From positions 105,597,087 to 105,661,086 of the forward strand of contig CM043966.1 of assembly GCA_014529385.2 (NCBI GenBank): a stretch of DNA of 64,000 nucleotides, read 5' to 3'. Under the pieces are notes generated by a model. It did no database searches and was not told the origin of the DNA. It was given only the letters and a program-made list of their open reading frames with translations. Source of the DNA: Adiantum capillus-veneris (Eukaryota; Streptophyta; Polypodiopsida; Polypodiales; Pteridaceae). Each line of letters starts with the position of its first letter. Positions within the stretch are counted from its first letter, which is position 1. The translations under genes were made by a program, and so were the position numbers. Shown here in pieces: positions 1-11,579 of the stretch.

Positions 1-263
1 GGGAACCACAGCGTTTATTCCCTCTTTTAAACAATAAAGAAATACCAAAAGGAGCGCTTAAGTTAGGGGTCAATCCGGTGTCGGTCTTCTCATACAGGTG
101 CATTCTAGCAGTCTGTATCCCTTTCCCCTTTGTTGTGTCTTGAAAGTACAGGTAAAGTGGGCGACAAATTAAATGGGTGAAAGCAAATAAGGTTTAAGTC
201 TAAGGTCTACCGCCCTTTTTGGATTAAACAGGCCGGTTTCAACGTGGCTATCCAGTGCTGCAG

Positions 264-300
264 GAAACCCTAACCCTAATGCAAGAACCCTAACCCTAAC
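264..300 (+). repeat. Short telomere-like motif cluster (AACCCTAACCCTAA)
   Basis: Two AACCCTAACCCTAA blocks are separated by seven bases. The first includes AAACCCTAA, the plant telo-box. The array is far too short for an interstitial telomere. It could be a promoter telo-box or chance. Confidence 0.45.
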
Positions 301-441
301 TGCAGGAAAATTCCGTACACCTGCTGACGTGGCAGCCCATGATTTGCGGAGGATTTTCCAGAAAGCAGCTTTTGCGGCAGTTTTTGGGCATTGCTTTTCC
401 CATGCAATTGGGAGAGAGAGAAAGCCTCTTCGTTTTATTTC

Positions 442-444
<3 letters not shown>

Positions 445-478
<34 letters not shown>
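445..478 (+). repeat. (GA)n microsatellite
   Basis: About 17 GA units. Arg-Glu or Ser-Leu peptides read from it are translation artefacts. Confidence 0.95.
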
Positions 479-480
<2 letters not shown>

Positions 481-1166
481 TTGCTTTATTTTTCTATGGG
501 CTCAAGAGAGAGAGCTTGTGGAAAGCAGGAAGCCTTTGGGCTGTTGATTTTCAGCTTTTGGGGCATTGCTTTTGGCATCCCTTGTACTTTGAAATATGTG
601 AGCAGGCCTCTCACAACTCAGAGCATCTGGACGCAGAGTCTGAGTGTGAGTGCCTGCCCGCACTCTTGTACTTTGAACTCAGATTCATACAAAAAGAAAT
701 ACCGAAAGGGCGGCCAATCTTTGGGGCCAATATCTCTAGGCACGGAACTCCGCCGGGCCAGTGTCGAATCAATTGTGAAATGTGAACTGTGAACTGTTTT
801 GAAGTGGTTATTTGTGCTGTCATGGTATATTCTTGACTTGGAGTGTCCAAGTCTGTTACAGGAAACCCAAGAAAGAAGGGCTTGTCCAGACTCCCCTTGT
901 TTCTCTTTTCACTCATTGAGAGCAGACCGTGCCCTTAGCGGCCGGCCAATCGACATGAGGTGGGAAAAAGCAACCTTGGTGTGAGCGCAAGGCCGCCAAG
1001 GGGTGCATCCGCAGGAAAGAGGAGCTTGGGTGAGAGAAGATCCTTCTCTAACACAGATTGCAAGCTAAAGAAGAACCTCAAGAACCTCAAGACTCAAGAA
1101 CCCAAGCACCCAAGACCCACAAGAACCCAAGTTCCTCGTGAACTTAAGAACCCACGACTTCAGTGT

Positions 1167-2508
1167 ATGGTCATTACTCGAAGCGGAATGGATACTTAGC
1201 ATGGAGGTGATGAGCATGGAAGAGGCGAAGAAGAATTTTCCCCACCAGGAGGTTTTTCCGACCCTCCCCCTTGTCCATCTACGCCAAGGATTGCACTAAC
1301 TCCTATGGAGGCTTTCGACAAGATGATGATGGACAGGAAGCTAGAAAGCGATGAAAGAATGGCCGCCATAGAGCGACTGACACATGCAAGAGTTATTGCG
1401 ACTCTTTTCTCATGTGCACGCACAGAAGCAAGAGAATCAAGAGAAGGAGACTCTCTCAGTCTCGTCTTCTCCAAAGCATGACACACATGATCTGGATGAT
1501 AAGGACAAGCGTGATGAATTGCATGATAATGATAAGTATGATAATTTGCATGATCAAGATGTAATTATTCACGAGCATGATGATTTGCAGGATAATGACG
1601 TGATTGTTCACAAGGATGATGGTTTAGTTGATACTTTTTCTAGCGAAGCTAGCCTCGTTGCAGACTTGATCAATCACGAAGAACCGATCTTGACTTTCGA
1701 GTCGAGGTCCACAGCACCCCCATAGGAAGTTTCGATCCCTCACAAAGAACCGATCTTGGCTCTCGAGTCGAGGTCCAAAGAACCCCCACAGGAAGTATTA
1801 TGTGTTCGAATGATTAGTCAGCACGCATTGTTCGAGTGTTTCATTCGTGATGCTTTCATGTATTTTAGTCACCGTCCTTATGTGATCCCTTTTCATAGGC
1901 ATTCCATATTGTACAATGAACACGATTCACTCATGAATGAGCACGGATGTATGCGAATTACTCATGAAAAGATGAAATGTTTGCACCCAAGGAATTCACA
2001 TTTCATGTCTCTTCCTTGGCATGACACAATTTCCGAAAGAGCACAAGAAGGATTGAGCATCAAGCATGGGCATTTCCAATGTGTTTTGCCACAATTGATT
2101 GATTTAGATCAAAAAGTCAAGATTCGACCCCGTTGTTTGCGTGTGTTCGATGAACAGTTTGGCACTCCGTCACTTTGTTCATCTGCATTGCATGCACAGT
2201 TTTTTCGAAGGAATAGTATTTTTCCAGTCACTTTACATGGAATGGGTATGTTCATGTTTTTGTGTTAGAAGTGATTTCAGGAATTTTCATACTTGGAGAT
2301 TCTTGAAGAAGGTAGACGCATGACTATAGACGAAGTTGAAGCATTGAAGGAGCCACGGATGACTTTGTGTCGCTTTCGGCGCGGCCCAAAGAAGCAAGCG
2401 TGCAAACCTTTATGAAATTCACAAGTATCGGACGATCCACGCATCTGGGTGGGCCGGGGAAGAGTCCTTTACAGGATTCCAAACATTGTTGGCACCAGTA
2501 CCTCACTT
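1167..2508 (+). pseudogene. Decayed gag-like frame of an LTR retrotransposon
   Basis: The frame opens with an ATG followed by V-I-T-R-S-G, a start often seen in plant Ty3/gypsy polyproteins. An in-frame TAG at 1197-1199 interrupts it. Reading continues with a proline-rich stretch and a helical segment (MEAFDKMMMDRKLESDERMA) up to about 1375. A frame change then leads into a frame rich in His-Asp and Asn-Asp pairs (about 1490-1650), a TAG at 1723-1725, and a further open frame to 2268. A short unit around I-L-x-x-E-S-R-S is repeated across that stop. No zinc knuckle, protease, RT or integrase is visible before the polypurine tract at 2511, so the element looks non-autonomous. The LTR-element assignment rests mainly on the start motif and the following PPT and LTR. 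Confidence 0.5.
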
Positions 2509-2510
2509 TG

Positions 2511-2522
2511 AAAAGGAGGGGA
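2511..2522 (+). other. Polypurine tract (PPT)
   Basis: AAAAGGAGGGGA sits directly before the LTR start, the position where plus-strand DNA synthesis is primed in LTR retrotransposons. It marks the following LTR as a 3' LTR on the + strand. Confidence 0.7.
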
Positions 2523-3715
2523 CGTCACGTGCACATCTAACCCTATGTGTACGTGGACAAGCTACTTCATGACATGGGTTCAGTTCAATTCAGTCAACCT
2601 AGATTAGGAAGTAATATGGCACTTTTGTGAGTCTGTACGCAGACCGTGCATGTCTAGACACTTAGAGTAGATGCATATCCTCTGGCTGCACGCAGCATGA
2701 TCATCAGATTTTCAATCAAAACCCATCAGCAGCATTTTTACAGTGCATAGACCTAATTTTCCCTATTTTAGGCATTTTTCACTTATTATTTTTAAGAGAC
2801 TTTTGTTGGGAACTAGATAGGGCAAATTCAGTAGCCAAGTATATAAGCAAACCTAGCGCTAGCACTTTCTGGCAGAAGAGGCAACAGGAACAAAGTGTTC
2901 AACAGGCACCTTCTCAACAAGGCCCCCCTCCCCCCCCCCTAAGCGACCAAAACCTAGCGTTTTCAGCCAAGGCAAAGATTAGCATTTTTAGCATTTTTGC
3001 ACTTGCAGATTCCCTGGCGACAGCAGGACAGATTCAACCCTAGCGTTTTTGGATCATGCAACAGACCTAGCGTTTTGCAAATTCTTCGCGACAGCTTCAG
3101 CATATACAGTAGCGTTTTCAGTTTTCAGCACATAGACATCGCTATAGAGACCCCAAACCTCGCAGATCTCACCTTCCCGCAACACATCCTCGCCGCACGG
3201 TCAGGTCAGCCACAGTTTGCAGTTTCAGCCTGGAAGACGCAGATTTCAGCATTTGCGTTTTCAGCACGTCGTCGTCGACATCATCACCGACATAGAGTCA
3301 GAATTAAGCGGATAAAGATTTGCAGATTTCAGCCATTAGCATTTTTCAGATTTCAGCTCGTCTCGTCGTCGTCCTCATCGTCGTCGACATCGTCGGCAAG
3401 TCGAAGCATTGTAGAGATTTGTGCAATCAATAGTAGACCGCTCTCGCCATAGAGCGTGGGGCTTCGGAGGAGGGTTTGACAACATTCTGGTGTCGTATTC
3501 TTCTCTCTCTATCTCTCACTCTCAGCACCTTCATTCACAGTGTTTATCCACTTTGTTTGTGATCATTTGCACTCTCTCACTAAAGGAACGGAAGGCTCTC
3601 TCTTCCGTTAGTAAAAGGAACCCTTGAGCACAGTTCGGAGCACTCATCTTGAGCAAAGTTCAACATTCACTTCCGCTGCACCTTACACGACAATACGACG
3701 GCGGCGGCGGCGACA
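2523..3715 (+). repeat. 3' LTR (+), related to the inverted LTR ending at 5697
   Basis: It begins CGTCACGTGCACAT, matching TGTCACGTGCACAT at the - strand LTR start (5697), so the canonical TG has mutated to CG. Collinear similarity continues for about 200 bp (GTGGACAAGCT, GTGAGTCTGTACG-type blocks, then GCATGTCTAGACACTTA against a near match). A TATA box follows about 320 bp from the start. Downstream, the leader is packed with variants of TAGCGTTTTCAGC (about 2955-3350). The 3' boundary near 3715 (…GGCGACA) is a guess. Confidence 0.6.
2840..2847 (+). promoter_or_regulatory. TATA box of the + strand LTR
   Basis: TATATAAG lies about 318 bp into the LTR. The inverted LTR has TATATAAC about 337 bp from its start. 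The shared position supports a real LTR promoter. Confidence 0.6.
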
Positions 3716-3732
3716 ATGCTGTGAGAGTACGC

Positions 3733-3738
<6 letters not shown>

Positions 3739-3800
<62 letters not shown>
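3739..3800 (+). repeat. (GA)n microsatellite
   Basis: About 31 GA units just downstream of the + strand LTR. Confidence 0.95.
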
Positions 3801-3801
<1 letters not shown>

Positions 3802-3803
<2 letters not shown>

Positions 3804-4430
3804 AAAACGCTATGTGTAGGAAGAGTCGACGATCAACCCCCCATGACTACCATGAGCAGAAGACCCTGACTACAATCAGTATGATCTCTGTGAGGCCAGA
3901 TGTAGCAATCTACGTCGTAAACGTCCTCTGAAACAAGGAAAGCTAGACTAAACAGTCTGAACTGTAGAAGCTACCATAAGCTGCAGTAGTCACTGATAAA
4001 CTGCACGGACCACCACCGGATGGTGACCTGTCAGTAGGTAGGGTAATCCAAGATGAGTGGAAAGCCAAACTCAACAGTCTGCGCTATGAAGGGCCTCTGA
4101 GAAGAGGTGTGGTCAGACCAAGCTGTCTGCACCGTAATTATCCTATATGAAGAAGGGAAGCCGGAGTGAGCAGTCTACGCTAAGCAGTGAAGACTGAAGT
4201 GGCAAGACCAAGATGTCTGCACCGTCTTGCCTGTATCTCCTGTCTCCAATCCTTTGGTGTCAACCAAAAACAGAATCCGCGCCAACAACACCACCAAACC
4301 GCAACTTGGTGTGGCTCTTAATGTGAATGAGCTGGGAGTGGCCTACTGCCCAGGTCAAGGGATAAGTCTGTTGTAAGGTTACCGAGGGTGAGTGTAAGCA
4401 ACTCTAAAGGTAGCAATCCAAATGATCAGG
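3802..4430. other. Non-coding junction between the two inverted LTR elements
   Basis: No gene is supported. A diverged local repeat is visible: blocks with CAGTCTGCGC/CAGTCTACGC, followed about 45 bases later by GACCAAG(C/A)TGTCTGCACCGT, occur near 4075-4130 and 4170-4225. The region probably belongs to the leader or internal part of one of the two flanking elements. Confidence 0.35.
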
Positions 4431-4559
4431 AGTGTAGAAGAGCACCTGCACTACCATCCAAGCCAAGCTCCGGGTGACTCCGGATGTCGTCGTGGAATGA
4501 TGCCTGATCTCTTGCATCTTGCGGGTAAACTCTCCAAGAGAGTCCAAAGCACTCAAGTC

Positions 4560-4742
4560 CTACTCCAGACTGTAGATCCAAGCAATGAACTTGTCCAAGA
4601 AGAGATCGACGATCCTCTCCCTAAGTCCATGTAGATGCTCCTGTGTAAGCAAGTGATCTGACGTGTCGAGGTCAAGTGGTAAGTGTCTGTCCACCCAAGA
4701 TGGTGGTGTCGTCTCTGGGAATGTCGGAATCCCATACGCCAT
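4560..4742 (-). CDS. Small unidentified frame downstream of the - strand LTR
   Basis: A 60-codon frame starts at a true ATG (4742-4740), begins MAYGIPTFPETTPPSW, and reads with acidic and hydrophobic helices to a TAG. It follows the inverted LTR in the sense direction, where gag would start, and the same frame continues past the stop for about 50 codons. I do not recognise the protein. It may be a truncated gag N-terminus or chance. Confidence 0.25.
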   Translation of the reverse strand: MAYGIPTFPETTPPSWVDRHLPLDLDTSDHLLTQEHLHGLRERIVDLFLDKFIAWIYSLE

Positions 4743-4759
4743 GAGCATGGCCATAAATA

Positions 4760-5697
4760 GGTGCCCAAGGGGAGGTAGAGCAATGCTTGGAAAAATCCCC
4801 CACAATCGAACAAGAAATAAATGCAGAATGGGCGGCCAGACAGTGCAGAGAAAATGCATATGCAAAGGGTGGCCAGCCCGGAGGCACACTAGCCGTATAT
4901 GTATGGCCTAACACCTATGAAGCACCAAAGTGGTGTAAAGTCTAACAGATGCTTGCAGTAGATGCTGAGACTGCGAGAATAATGGGCTGAAATCTGAAAA
5001 CGCTATGGATACTAATGGGGATCTTCGAATGCGGCGAGGTTAAGGGCTGATCTGCTATCGCCGATGCCGATGATGGGTAAAAATACTAGTAGTTCTGAGG
5101 GCTGAAAACCGAAAACGCTGAAGTTTCTGATGGCTGAAAACTGGCCACTGAGGATTTGTTGCAGGTCAGGGTGCTGACGGCGATGACAAGGCTAAAAACG
5201 CTGGTCAAGGCTGAAAACGCTAATGAGCTGATGCAAAAATGCCAAAGGGCTAATGCAAAAACGCTGGTGTTACTGGTACACCAGGTGCTTGGTACTGCTG
5301 ATACTGAGAGGCACCTTCACTGCTCCTTTGGTCTCTTCAGGCACCCAAGGGGCTGGTTATATAGGTGCATAATGCTGGGTCGAGCAGGCTCCCCAAGAGC
5401 CCATGATTCTGGAATTCTGAGGGTAAATCAATAATAAAAATGCCCGATAAGAGGTGGTTCACGTGCAGTTTCGGAAATGGTTCACATACGGTGAAAATGC
5501 TTATGCTTGGTGCTAGGTACCGATGCTATGCTAATGGGTTGTGCAATCAGAGGGTATGCAGCTACTTTAAGTGCCTGGACATGCATGTCCTACGTACAGG
5601 CTCACAAAATTGCCAGAACACTTCCTAGGCTGACTTAAACCCTAGAAATAGGAGTTACAGCTTGTCCACATGCACATTTTTGAATGTGCACGTGACA
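4760..5697 (-). repeat. LTR (-), inverted relative to the 2523 LTR
   Basis: Read on the - strand it starts TGTCACGTGCACATTC at 5697. There is no polypurine tract outside it, so it is a 5' LTR or a solo LTR. TATATAAC on the - strand (about 5356-5363) is the likely TATA box. Repeated CTGAAAACGCT-type motifs on + (4990-5260) are the reverse complement of the TAGCGTTTTCAGC motifs in the other LTR. The 3' boundary is not resolved. Confidence 0.55.
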
Positions 5698-5787
5698 CCC
5701 ATAGTACACAAACTGTTTCCAGGGACTAAGCCTTGAAATCTGCTTTTGCACCATGCTTTGTCACACGTCTCTCCTTGTTTTGAATCT

Positions 5788-7220
5788 ATGGATACTACCA
5801 GTTTATGGCGTCCGACCAGATTCATCTTCACAGATTCACCTTTGGATATCTCTCATTTGTCAAAATTTATGTGCTGCTTACTGCGGATATGAAAGGAGAT
5901 ACTTCTTGCTTTGATTCGACACCGCCTTCTTGTGTCGAGGAGGTAGCGAGAGCCACTTATATGGAATGCATATGTGATCGATTCATAAGGGCGTCAGCTA
6001 GGCAAGTGAACTCACATTGATTGGGCTCGATGGAATGATGGGCCAATAGACTCATTACGCCGTTTGTCACATGCTTCCTTGGTTGATGCACAAGTTATTC
6101 GTACTGCCCTACGAGATCTGCAAAGGGGTTAAAATTGGTGGGTGTACTTCAATCCTCGCTCGAGAGTCCCGATTATTGATCAGCAAGGGAGACTAGTACA
6201 TAGCATTGTTGAAACTGGCCATCATGGGCGTCACATCAGACTGGAGTTTCAAGGTGAGGTTCCAACTGATCGACAGATGGCTGCTCATTGGTAGCCTGTT
6301 GTGGTAGGCTCTTTCGAGAGATCATGTGGAACCTATTTTCACTATTGAGGAGGCAAGTAAAGCCCCTTGTTCAATTGGACTAGGATTCTGGTGAGTGGTG
6401 GTGGCCTTTGTTGTGAGATGATGGAGCCCCTCTATCCTTTTTTGAGTACACCGTAGCCCTTGGGAGGAGGCTTCTATTGCGGACCCGGCATCCACCTCAC
6501 CATCCACGCATTCAGAGGTATGGCAGGATCATCACATCCCCTAAGCTTTGCAGCGACAATTTTGGTCATGCATTTGGACCCTCTCGATCAGCCGCACGAT
6601 ATGTTTTTGCATGTGGATGATAGCACACACAGGATATGCACAGCCAGTGTGGATGGCAATTTGTTGTTTGTTGATTAGAGTGGGCATCCATGATGGGACA
6701 TGGGGCCAATTGCATGGATTTTGCAATTTACAAGGTCACACCCCTTTTTTCAAGGCTTGCCGACATATCCAGTCTTCATGCTTACTTCCTTAGGGTATAG
6801 ACCAGGCACTTTACAGATGATCCCAAAAGCACGTCACCAATTGGCGCTTTCACTACAATATGCATCATCACGCTTTGGACCATGTGAAAGGCTTGATGTG
6901 CTCAGATTTTGGGCTCAGAGTCCTCCCCTACATCCACCATTTTAACAGCCATTTAGACTGAGCTACTGCATACTCTTTGCAGTCAATGGGATACTTCAGC
7001 CGGCTTCTCAAGGGTCGAGGAGCAGTGTAGATGCGCCTTTCTTCACACATGGGTGAGATCGGCATATCCTTTAAATCGAGATCATGCCCACATCACATGG
7101 CATTATGCACCTCCCCAATGGTTCATTTTACACTCATCATACATGCGACGGTCCACCTTGAAGTTTGCATGGTCTACAAATGGTTACCTCGCTTTTGTAC
7201 TTCCTCTGGGTGATAGGCCA
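5788..7220 (+). pseudogene. Unidentified decayed reading frame of about 470 codons
   Basis: One reading frame, opening with ATG at 5788 (MDTTSLWRPTRFIFTDSP), stays protein-like for about 1.4 kb but is broken by about a dozen in-frame stops. Most of these stops could arise from single C-to-T or G-to-A changes. Segments such as WWVYFNPRSRVPIIDQQGR, HDMFLHVDDSTHRICTASVD and YRPGTLQMIPKARHQLALSL look like real protein. The frame is kept throughout, which suggests substitution decay without indels, as in old methylated DNA. I see no RT, integrase, transposase or zinc-knuckle motif and do not recognise the family. It lies just outside the start of the - strand LTR. Confidence 0.4.
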
Positions 7221-7273
7221 TTGAGCATCTCCAGAGGTCTCTTTTCTACACAAAATATGGCTCCTTTTCTCGC

Positions 7274-7281
<8 letters not shown>

Positions 7282-7355
<74 letters not shown>
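7282..7355 (+). repeat. (GA)n followed by a G run
   Basis: About 32 GA units end in a run of about 11 G residues. Confidence 0.95.
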
Positions 7356-8341
7356 AGGTGTGGACGAAAGGCTTGCAAGTCCCCAAATGGCGAACTCTGC
7401 GAGCAATACAAGACAAAGAACAGAGAGCCCCCTAAGCCACATATATATTGAATCAGGGTAAGGTTACGCAAATATCTCTATCACATACCACGACCAAATA
7501 TGAAACCCTCATCCTAAAACTGAAAAATGGCCAAAAATACTGGTGCAAACCCTGAATGTGCCTGAGATCCCTGTTTAGGAATTGTACGGCTAGCCAACCC
7601 ACAACAAAGGGCCAGTGCACAAGTGATGGGAAGCTTGTAAACAGGAGGAAAAGCATCTTGAAGGTGGAACTCTAACAGGTAGGCCCCTCTCATAGACAGA
7701 TTCAAAGCACTCTTTCCCTGTCAGCTTGTATATGGCATGTGCTCTCTTTGTTTCCCTTGATCACGCTAGGTGACCCTCTTCTGGGCATATACACTCTAAC
7801 CAAGCCATCACAGCATAGCCAGTTCCATTTAAAAACATACGGCTTTCACCCATCACAATAGTTTGCTGCCCTAATATCTTCAGTTTGTACATGTTGGAGA
7901 CTGAACTGTGAACAACAAAACTTTATCTTTGATGGCAACGAGGTATCATACAGTTATGGATGCCAATGATGATCCCACTGAGTTCAACCATGGTAAAACA
8001 CCTCCGCTACCCACAAAGCGACCTCAGTCGATAGATAGCTCAAAAGCCTTCTCTAACATTGAGCCAGTCAGTAGTCAGTTTCTCCCGCAAGCAAAACACT
8101 CACTAATATTTTTGCAAAGTTCAGCTCTATTCAAATTCAATCTGAGCCCAAAACAACATATATCACAAGAGAGTGATGCAGCATGAGCTAAAGATCACAC
8201 ACGCACATAGAATTTCAGAATACATTTGTGATGTTTCTCATTTCAGCTACTGTGAAAAAGAAAATGGTGGCACACAGTGACATCCGCTACTGTGTTGCTA
8301 TGCAAGAGGAGGAGGCCTTCATTTCAGCCTAGCGACAATTA
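7356..8341. other. No gene recognised
   Basis: Short frames only, with no motif I recognise. I see nothing else supportable. Confidence 0.5.
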
Positions 8342-8387
<46 letters not shown>

Positions 8388-8530
8388 CCCAACACCTACC
8401 TTGGTTGCGTTTGGGACAGTCCGCAGAGAAAACTCAGTAATATTCTCCCTTCTGGAGGGTAAGTTTAAGCGCAGGGGAAGGTTCACCAAATGAACGACGC
8501 GTTGAGCCAACCTCCGCGCCATTACAACTC

Positions 8531-8567
<37 letters not shown>

Positions 8568-8806
8568 CGTGTGTACGCGCGCGCGCGCGCGCGTGTGTGT
8601 GCGTGTGCTGTGTTTGTTTGTTTTTTTTGGGGGGTGTGGGGCGTGGGAACAAGCCCTAGATACCAAAAGCTGGGAGAAGTAAATATATCCTCTTGAAGAG
8701 TAACACGAGCTCACGTAGAGTGGGTTTTGCTCGCTCTTACCAATGGGCCAATCTTATATAGTTTCTCAAGTTTACTCATGAGGATGTGTGTATGTACCTA
8801 AGTGTG

Positions 8807-8858
<52 letters not shown>

Positions 8859-8868
8859 TACATATACA
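8342..8868. repeat. Microsatellite cluster: CT, GA, CG/TG, TA, CA
   Basis: (CT)n at 8342-8388, (GA)n at 8533-8564, a CG/TG alternating purine-pyrimidine tract at 8576-8605, (TA)n at about 8812-8841 running into (CA)n. The CG/TG and TA/CA tracts are potential Z-DNA or cruciform formers. Confidence 0.9.
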
Positions 8869-9230
8869 TATACACACCAGTCCCACATCACATTCTCTCT
8901 ATCTCTTTCATATTGCCCTCCTTCACTATCCCCACCTCTCTCTCCCCCTCTTAAGGTGCGCACATGCACCTCGTACTCCTCATTGTTGGCTGATAGGTTC
9001 ATGAAGAGGCCCATGACCACCCTCCTGGAGGTCTCCACCACTTGATCCATTAGCACTAACAAAACATTAGGCACTTGGAGAATCCATTGCTTGTCGTTGT
9101 GTGCCGTTTCGGGTCCTTTTGTATGTCAACCACGCAATTCTCATAATTTAAAGGACCTGACTTCCCCCCATCTCTAGTGAAAACCATGGAGAAGCATTTG
9201 TGCATTTTCCAAGGCAATGGATGATTGATT

Positions 9231-9235
<5 letters not shown>

Positions 9236-9283
<48 letters not shown>

Positions 9284-9489
9284 GGACTATTGTTGAGCTC
9301 TCTCACAGCTCATCCATGATGTTAGCAATAAGCTCTAGCCTATGCCTATATGAGAGGCACTTTTGTATCCATTTTCAAGTTTAATAATCAAGATCTACTA
9401 TGTTATTTCCTATCCATAAAAGGTTCATTTGAATTTCTGCAATAACTCAACAATTGGTTTTAGCGCCTAGGTGACGCTCTCCATTAATC

Positions 9490-9571
<82 letters not shown>
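9236..9571 (+). repeat. Two long (CT)n microsatellites
   Basis: (CT)n at about 9236-9278 and a longer uninterrupted tract at about 9491-9571, separated by about 210 bp of unique sequence. Confidence 0.95.
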
Positions 9572-9574
<3 letters not shown>

Positions 9575-10755
9575 CTAGAGTCTTTAATTAAGCTTGGGCG
9601 TGCTCTTAGCAATACCAATGAGCCACTACCCTTCTTGATTGATAGCATCATGATTACCGGCATTCCATTATTTTCTATGTGTACAATATTCTTCACCCCA
9701 TTTTGTTTTATTTTTAGCCAATTTCACACCAACATAGCTTTCATCATAGCCCGCATTGCTTTGTGAAAATTGTGTATGTGTGAAGTACTTATTTAGACCT
9801 TTTCATAGAGCCCTTAAGCCTGTGATTTGCAAGAAGTTGTGATTTGCAAGAAGTTCAAGACATCAATTGACTGTTCAAAATCCCTTTGATTTCAGCTTCA
9901 TTATGAGCTCTTAAGTTCTAAAATCCAAGTTACTCTTAATCCTTGTTTTTGTTTGCATTGTGTGTAAGTTTTTGTGTTTGTGTGTGCCTTTAAGGTGGAA
10001 ACCACAGCTTGTCAAATTATTATTTTTGACTTGTTTTGCAAACGAGCCTGCCTAAAGATATTCTCATCAGTGTGCTGCCTTGTAATCAGTTAGTTGTACA
10101 ACCCTAGCCCCACCATAGCCATTGCATGCCCATGCCAACAGAGCTCGCCATAGATCTCATATGTATGTAGCCACCCATTACCTTGCAAGTTGTAGTATCA
10201 CATCATCAGCTGATTGCCCTGCCTTGTTGAAGCCACCCACGTGGCCCTATGCTACCCTCGCCATCATCATCAAATGTTCTTAACTTCATATCACGCACTC
10301 TTGGTGCTCATTTGTACATGCCTTGCCGGTCTCAAGTGCTCCTACCATGATACATGTGCTTGCCATTACATGTGCATTGCCACCTACTATAAGCTTTTTT
10401 GGCTCATTACCAATGTTTGCCTTGTTCGGAATTTAGCCTTTAGCCCCTCTTCCTGTGGCATTTGTCCTTGCAAACTCCATCGATTACAATAGCCTCTGTT
10501 CCCACAATAGCATATCAGCAACAGCAAGGGATAAAAACTTCCCTAGCACATAAAGGCACCAACACTCCTACACTCTCATTGGTTGTAACCACATAATGTA
10601 TATGTCACCATATTTGGGCTAGTAGGCTCCCTTATTTTGCATCTTAAAATTGCAAAAGGGCACGCATACTTTGGCATACTTATCGTGAAACAAGGATTAG
10701 ACATTGCTCGGTTTTGGGTAAGACCTTCCTCACACACAGGGGTGCACAAAATGGG
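9572..10755. other. No gene recognised; upstream part of the copia remnant
   Basis: No coding region is supported. If the copia gag that follows kept its order, the 5' LTR and primer site of that element should lie here, but I could not identify them. Confidence 0.4.
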
Positions 10756-10758
10756 AAA

Positions 10759-11250
10759 AGAAAGCCTAGCAAGTTTGATGGCATGGGTTTTCACACATGG
10801 CAAGTAAAGTTGAAAGGATATCTCATGAAGAAATAGCTTCGGAGTGTAGTGAAACCTCTAGGGCAAGGAGAGAACCTTAAAAACTAGAGCATCCACAACA
10901 CAATTACAAAGCAAGGATGAGTAAGCAATTGGGGTGATTCTCACAGCAATTGATAATAATTTTGTTCATTACTTAGATGAATCTAGCACTCCACTCAAAC
11001 ATTGGAATGTATGTTAGGTGCCAAAGCAAAACACGCTAAAATCTCACTCAAAATGCAATTATATGGTTTAATGATGAAAGAAGGAGAGGATCTATCTTGC
11101 CTCATCAATAGGCTTTATAAAGAGCATTTTCCCTCAGTTGGTCTATATCGAGTCACCGGTAGATGAAGAGGACAAGATAGCAGTTCTTTTAAAGGCTCAC
11201 CCCTCTCTTCCCATCTCCTTCATCTTCCTCCTTGATTCGTGTGAAGACCG
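10759..11250 (+). pseudogene. Ty1/copia gag remnant
   Basis: A frame at 10765 reads P-S-K-F-D-G-M-G-F-H-T-W-Q-V-K-L-K-G-Y-L, the KFDGxNFxxWKxxLxxYL motif of copia gag (UBN2/DUF4219-type capsid start). It continues L-R-S-V-V-K-P before a TAG. After damage, gag similarity resumes with MQLYGLMMKEGEDLSCLINR (the M-K-x-G-E-x-x-x-x-x-I-N-x-L region). A frameshift leads to S-P-V-D-E-E-D-K-I-A-V-L-L-K, matching the (I/V)-x-DEE(D/x)-x-(I/V)-x-x-LL block. The zinc knuckle, protease, integrase and RT are absent. This is a clear but dead fragment. Confidence 0.75.
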
Positions 11251-11438
11251 GCATCATGTAATTAACTAGTAACAAGAAGGGGACACACAAGATGGAGATT
11301 GCAACCTAGCAGCTTGAAGTTGACGAGGAGCACATAGAAGAATCTGGCTACTAGTTGGAAGTTGCCTTCCAACCACCTACATGACGGAGATAATATTTAA
11401 AAATGTGAAAGGTTAGAAGCTCAGGTTATGTAATCTCA

Positions 11439-11578
11439 TGTTAGAACAAAAGTAGGACCAAGGGTGGGGGGACGGCTAGCTAGGCATGAACGGTTCAAAA
11501 ACTCCTAAAGATAGGTAGAAGGCCTATAAGTGGAGGTGGTTGGATGGAGAATAGCATGCCTCAGTCCCGATCCTCACA
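11439..11578 (+). repeat. Short LTR (TRIM-like), 140 bp
   Basis: A 140-bp segment begins TGTTAGAAC and ends CTCACA, directly before a tRNA-iMet primer site. It holds a TATA-like CTATAAGT at about 11524. The length fits terminal-repeat retrotransposons in miniature. I found no second copy in the window, so the 3' LTR is lost or outside. Confidence 0.45.
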
Positions 11579-11579
11579 G

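Larger units (their letters stand above)
1..1166. other. Unassigned non-coding leader sequence
   Basis: I see no supportable gene here. The stretch contains a short GA microsatellite (445-478), telomere-like motifs, and around 1076-1140 a degenerate repeat of the type AAGAACCTC/AAGAACCC. It ends where a gag-like frame opens, so it may be the 5' LTR or leader of the element whose 3' LTR begins at 2523. I could not match it to that LTR by eye. Confidence 0.4.

Noticed and set aside
264-300. Telomeric array
   Set aside because: Only two 14-base blocks. It fits a telo-box or chance, not a telomere or an interstitial telomeric array.
7282-7355. Long Arg-Glu and Ser-Leu peptides over GA/CT tracts here and at 3.7, 8.3, 45.4, 53.2, 55-56, 61-63 kb
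   Set aside because: They are translations of dinucleotide repeats in any frame and are not genes.
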